From: Pelomyxa schiedti
Lineage: Eukaryota > Evosea > Pelobiontida > Pelomyxidae
Length of the DNA stretch: 30,510 bases
Assembly: GCA_020536535.1 (NCBI GenBank)
Contig: JAHLWZ010000379.1
Location: forward strand, 679-31,188
Direction of reading: 5' to 3'
Part shown: positions 29,101 through 30,510 of the stretch, in pieces
Position numbering within the stretch: position 1 is the stretch's first letter
Layout: each line of letters begins with the position of its first letter
Translations under genes and position numbers: made by a program
The notes under the pieces: generated by a model
What the model was told of the DNA's origin: nothing
Seen by the model: only the letters and a program-made list of their open reading frames with translations
Databases searched by the model: none

Positions 29101-30510
29101 TTGCCAGACAATGTCTGCCATTATTAGAGAAAATTCAGTTAGATGGAAGACTCTTTTAACTGATATTACCTCTGCCATCAACGTATTTTCCTCTCTGTGA
29201 TTGCAAGCCAATCTCACTAACAGTGTTTAAAGGAAAAACCAGCCATTGTGCAAGCAATCGGATCCTCTCCTCCCCAAGTAGCAGAAAAAAATCGCGACAT
29301 CACCAACTTCCTGACATGGCTTTCAAATGTCATATCACATAAACTACTTCCAATGCTTCCCAGTTTGCCAGATTCTCCAGCACATGAAGAGGTTCGTCCC
29401 CAGTCACGAATGGAAGTGGACACTTCATCAGAGCATCTCTCCGGAAATAAACTAGGCATGTGTATAGTGCACCCCCCAACATCTACTTCACCTGAACCAG
29501 CTACATTACCTCCACCCAAGTCGACAATGAGATCACTAAAAAAAATCAATGCCCCATCTGAGCCAAGAGTGCCGAATACCCAATACTCCGCCCCAAAACG
29601 GGTGCTTCAAATTTCAAATCAACAACCAAACTTACTTCACACTACACCATCTATGGCAAAACGAATACCACCTCCATCAAGTCAGCCACAAAATCCTTCA
29701 CTTAGAGTTCGAAAGGCACAACCACCTGTTGAAAATCTTGTTACACCACTTGATCATGCTCCTACTTCTAGTCCATCACGTGCATCTGGTGAACCAACCA
29801 CACCACCTGCCCTTTCCACAGTTACCACAATACCCGTGGCCTCCGAATCCTCTGTGCTACCTATCCCTCTCATGGCTCCTGGCACACCCACACCCACACC
29901 CACACCCACACCCACACCCACACCCACACCCACACCCACAGCACCCACAGCAACCAACACAACCAACAGCAGCATCAGCAGCAGTCGCAGAAGCCCAAGC
30001 CACCCACAGCAACATCCATCACGCCTAAAATCACTACTACAACCCCCACCCCCACCCCCACTAGCACCGGCACTAACACTAGCACTACTAGTAGTAGTAG
30101 TGGTGGTGGTTGTGGTGGTGGTAAGGGCAAAGTGGAGGTGGTCGTGGTGAAGAAAAAGTCGGCGGCGTGGAAGCAGGCCACCGCGGGTGTCAGGATATCC
30201 ACTGTCGGTGTATCCCAGAAGGAATCTGTATGCCATGCCATCACTCCCCCCAATTATAGTGCTTGGTTGTGTCTATTGTCGATTGTTGTTAGTCTTGTAT
30301 CTCCTGTATCCCATCACATGATGTTCCCAATTCCAATAACGGGGGGAAAAAAAAAACAACAGGCACTCATTCAAAACCTCCTTACCAAGACGAGTGGCTC
30401 CAACACTCCACATCAATCGCAACACCCCCATGGAGAAGCAAATGCACCAGATACCGAAGAAGATACCGCACTAAGAGATGAGCTGCTCAAGCTTGGCTTT
30501 TTGGAGTTGA
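23115..30510 (+). CDS. TPR/Mlp1-type nuclear pore basket coiled-coil protein (3' partial)
   Basis: Many short exons encode an almost continuous coiled coil from about 23420 to 29060, after a Ser/Thr-rich N-terminus. Segments aligning by pattern with TPR/Mlp1 include SKWIQLESLN then LLKQEREWSQKQIETKSQEL; EAMALYQHEKQVRENSDAY then LEDHTPSLSEALIENKEL; LGDQVSHLLEEC then SLQERNEELLIIVHRL; and QCQMYKDLYESLL. TPR/Mlp proteins form the filaments of the nuclear basket and take part in mRNA export and the spindle checkpoint. The tail from about 29400 is rich in Pro, Thr and Ser, as in the disordered tails of this family. Start at 23115 or 23118. The frame is still open at the window end (final residues LLKLGFLEL), so the gene continues. 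A frame change is needed near 29890-30060, either an intron I could not place or a sequence error at the repeat. Confidence 0.8.
29887..29940 (+). repeat. (CCCACA)n hexanucleotide tandem repeat, nine units
   Basis: Nine perfect copies of CCCACA lie inside the coding region for the disordered tail of the TPR/Mlp protein, giving Pro-Thr dipeptides in the main frame. The array is expected to vary in copy number between strains. The frame that stays open downstream of 30100 differs from the one upstream of the array. Confidence 0.95.
30025..30125 (+). repeat. CCCCCA run and AGT/GGT triplet runs
   Basis: A short CCCCCA-type run (about 30040-30060) is followed by ACT/AGT and then GGT triplets (about 30070-30122). 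In the frame that remains open to the window end they encode Pro-Thr, then Ser-Thr, then Gly runs, continuing the disordered tail of the TPR/Mlp protein. Confidence 0.8.

Overview
The window is nuclear DNA of a compact, intron-dense eukaryote that uses the standard stop codons. Reading frames break every 40 to 560 bases at GT...AG boundaries. Most introns are 31-118 bases, and intergenic spacers are mostly 100-450 bases. I rebuilt six genes exon by exon (70 introns), and each gives an uninterrupted frame whose total length is a multiple of three. The gene mix (anaerobic-type pyruvate metabolism, a TPR/Mlp nucleoporin, a SMYD4-like SET/MYND protein, several secreted carbohydrate-active-looking proteins) suggests a free-living protist from a low-oxygen habitat. 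I cannot name the lineage.

Layout, left to right. 1-91 (-): a cyclin-dependent-kinase-like exon running off the left edge. 406-7415 (+): a 29-exon gene joining complete pyruvate:ferredoxin oxidoreductase (PFO), a diflavin-reductase-type flavodoxin domain, a Pro/Thr/Ala linker and a complete class A flavodiiron protein (FDP). 7624-9256 (-): secreted beta-propeller protein with a Cys-rich tail. 9698-about 10450 (-): His/Asn/Gln-rich protein. About 10745-10975: possible interspersed repeat. 11227-12974 (+): YeiH/PF03601 membrane protein. 13197-14152 (-): HD-superfamily phosphohydrolase with a C-terminal membrane segment. 14322-15660 (+): secreted propeller-like protein. 15766-19860 (+): surface enzyme-like protein with a carbohydrate-binding-like domain, a Ser/His stalk and a GPI-type tail. 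20132-22923 (-): SMYD4-like TPR/MYND/SET protein. 23115-30510 (+): TPR/Mlp nucleoporin, still open at the right edge.

The central discovery is the PFO-flavodoxin-FDP fusion. The FAD/NADPH half that follows the flavodoxin domain in the known PFO-diflavin reductase fusion (PNO) is absent. In its place is an oxygen-reducing FDP whose metal ligands are all present. The inferred path is pyruvate, TPP, three [4Fe-4S] clusters, FMN, FMN/di-iron, O2 to water: oxygen-detoxifying acetyl-CoA formation in one polypeptide. The three secreted proteins (7624-9256, 14322-15660, 15766-19860) suggest polysaccharide handling at the cell surface, consistent with a heterotroph.
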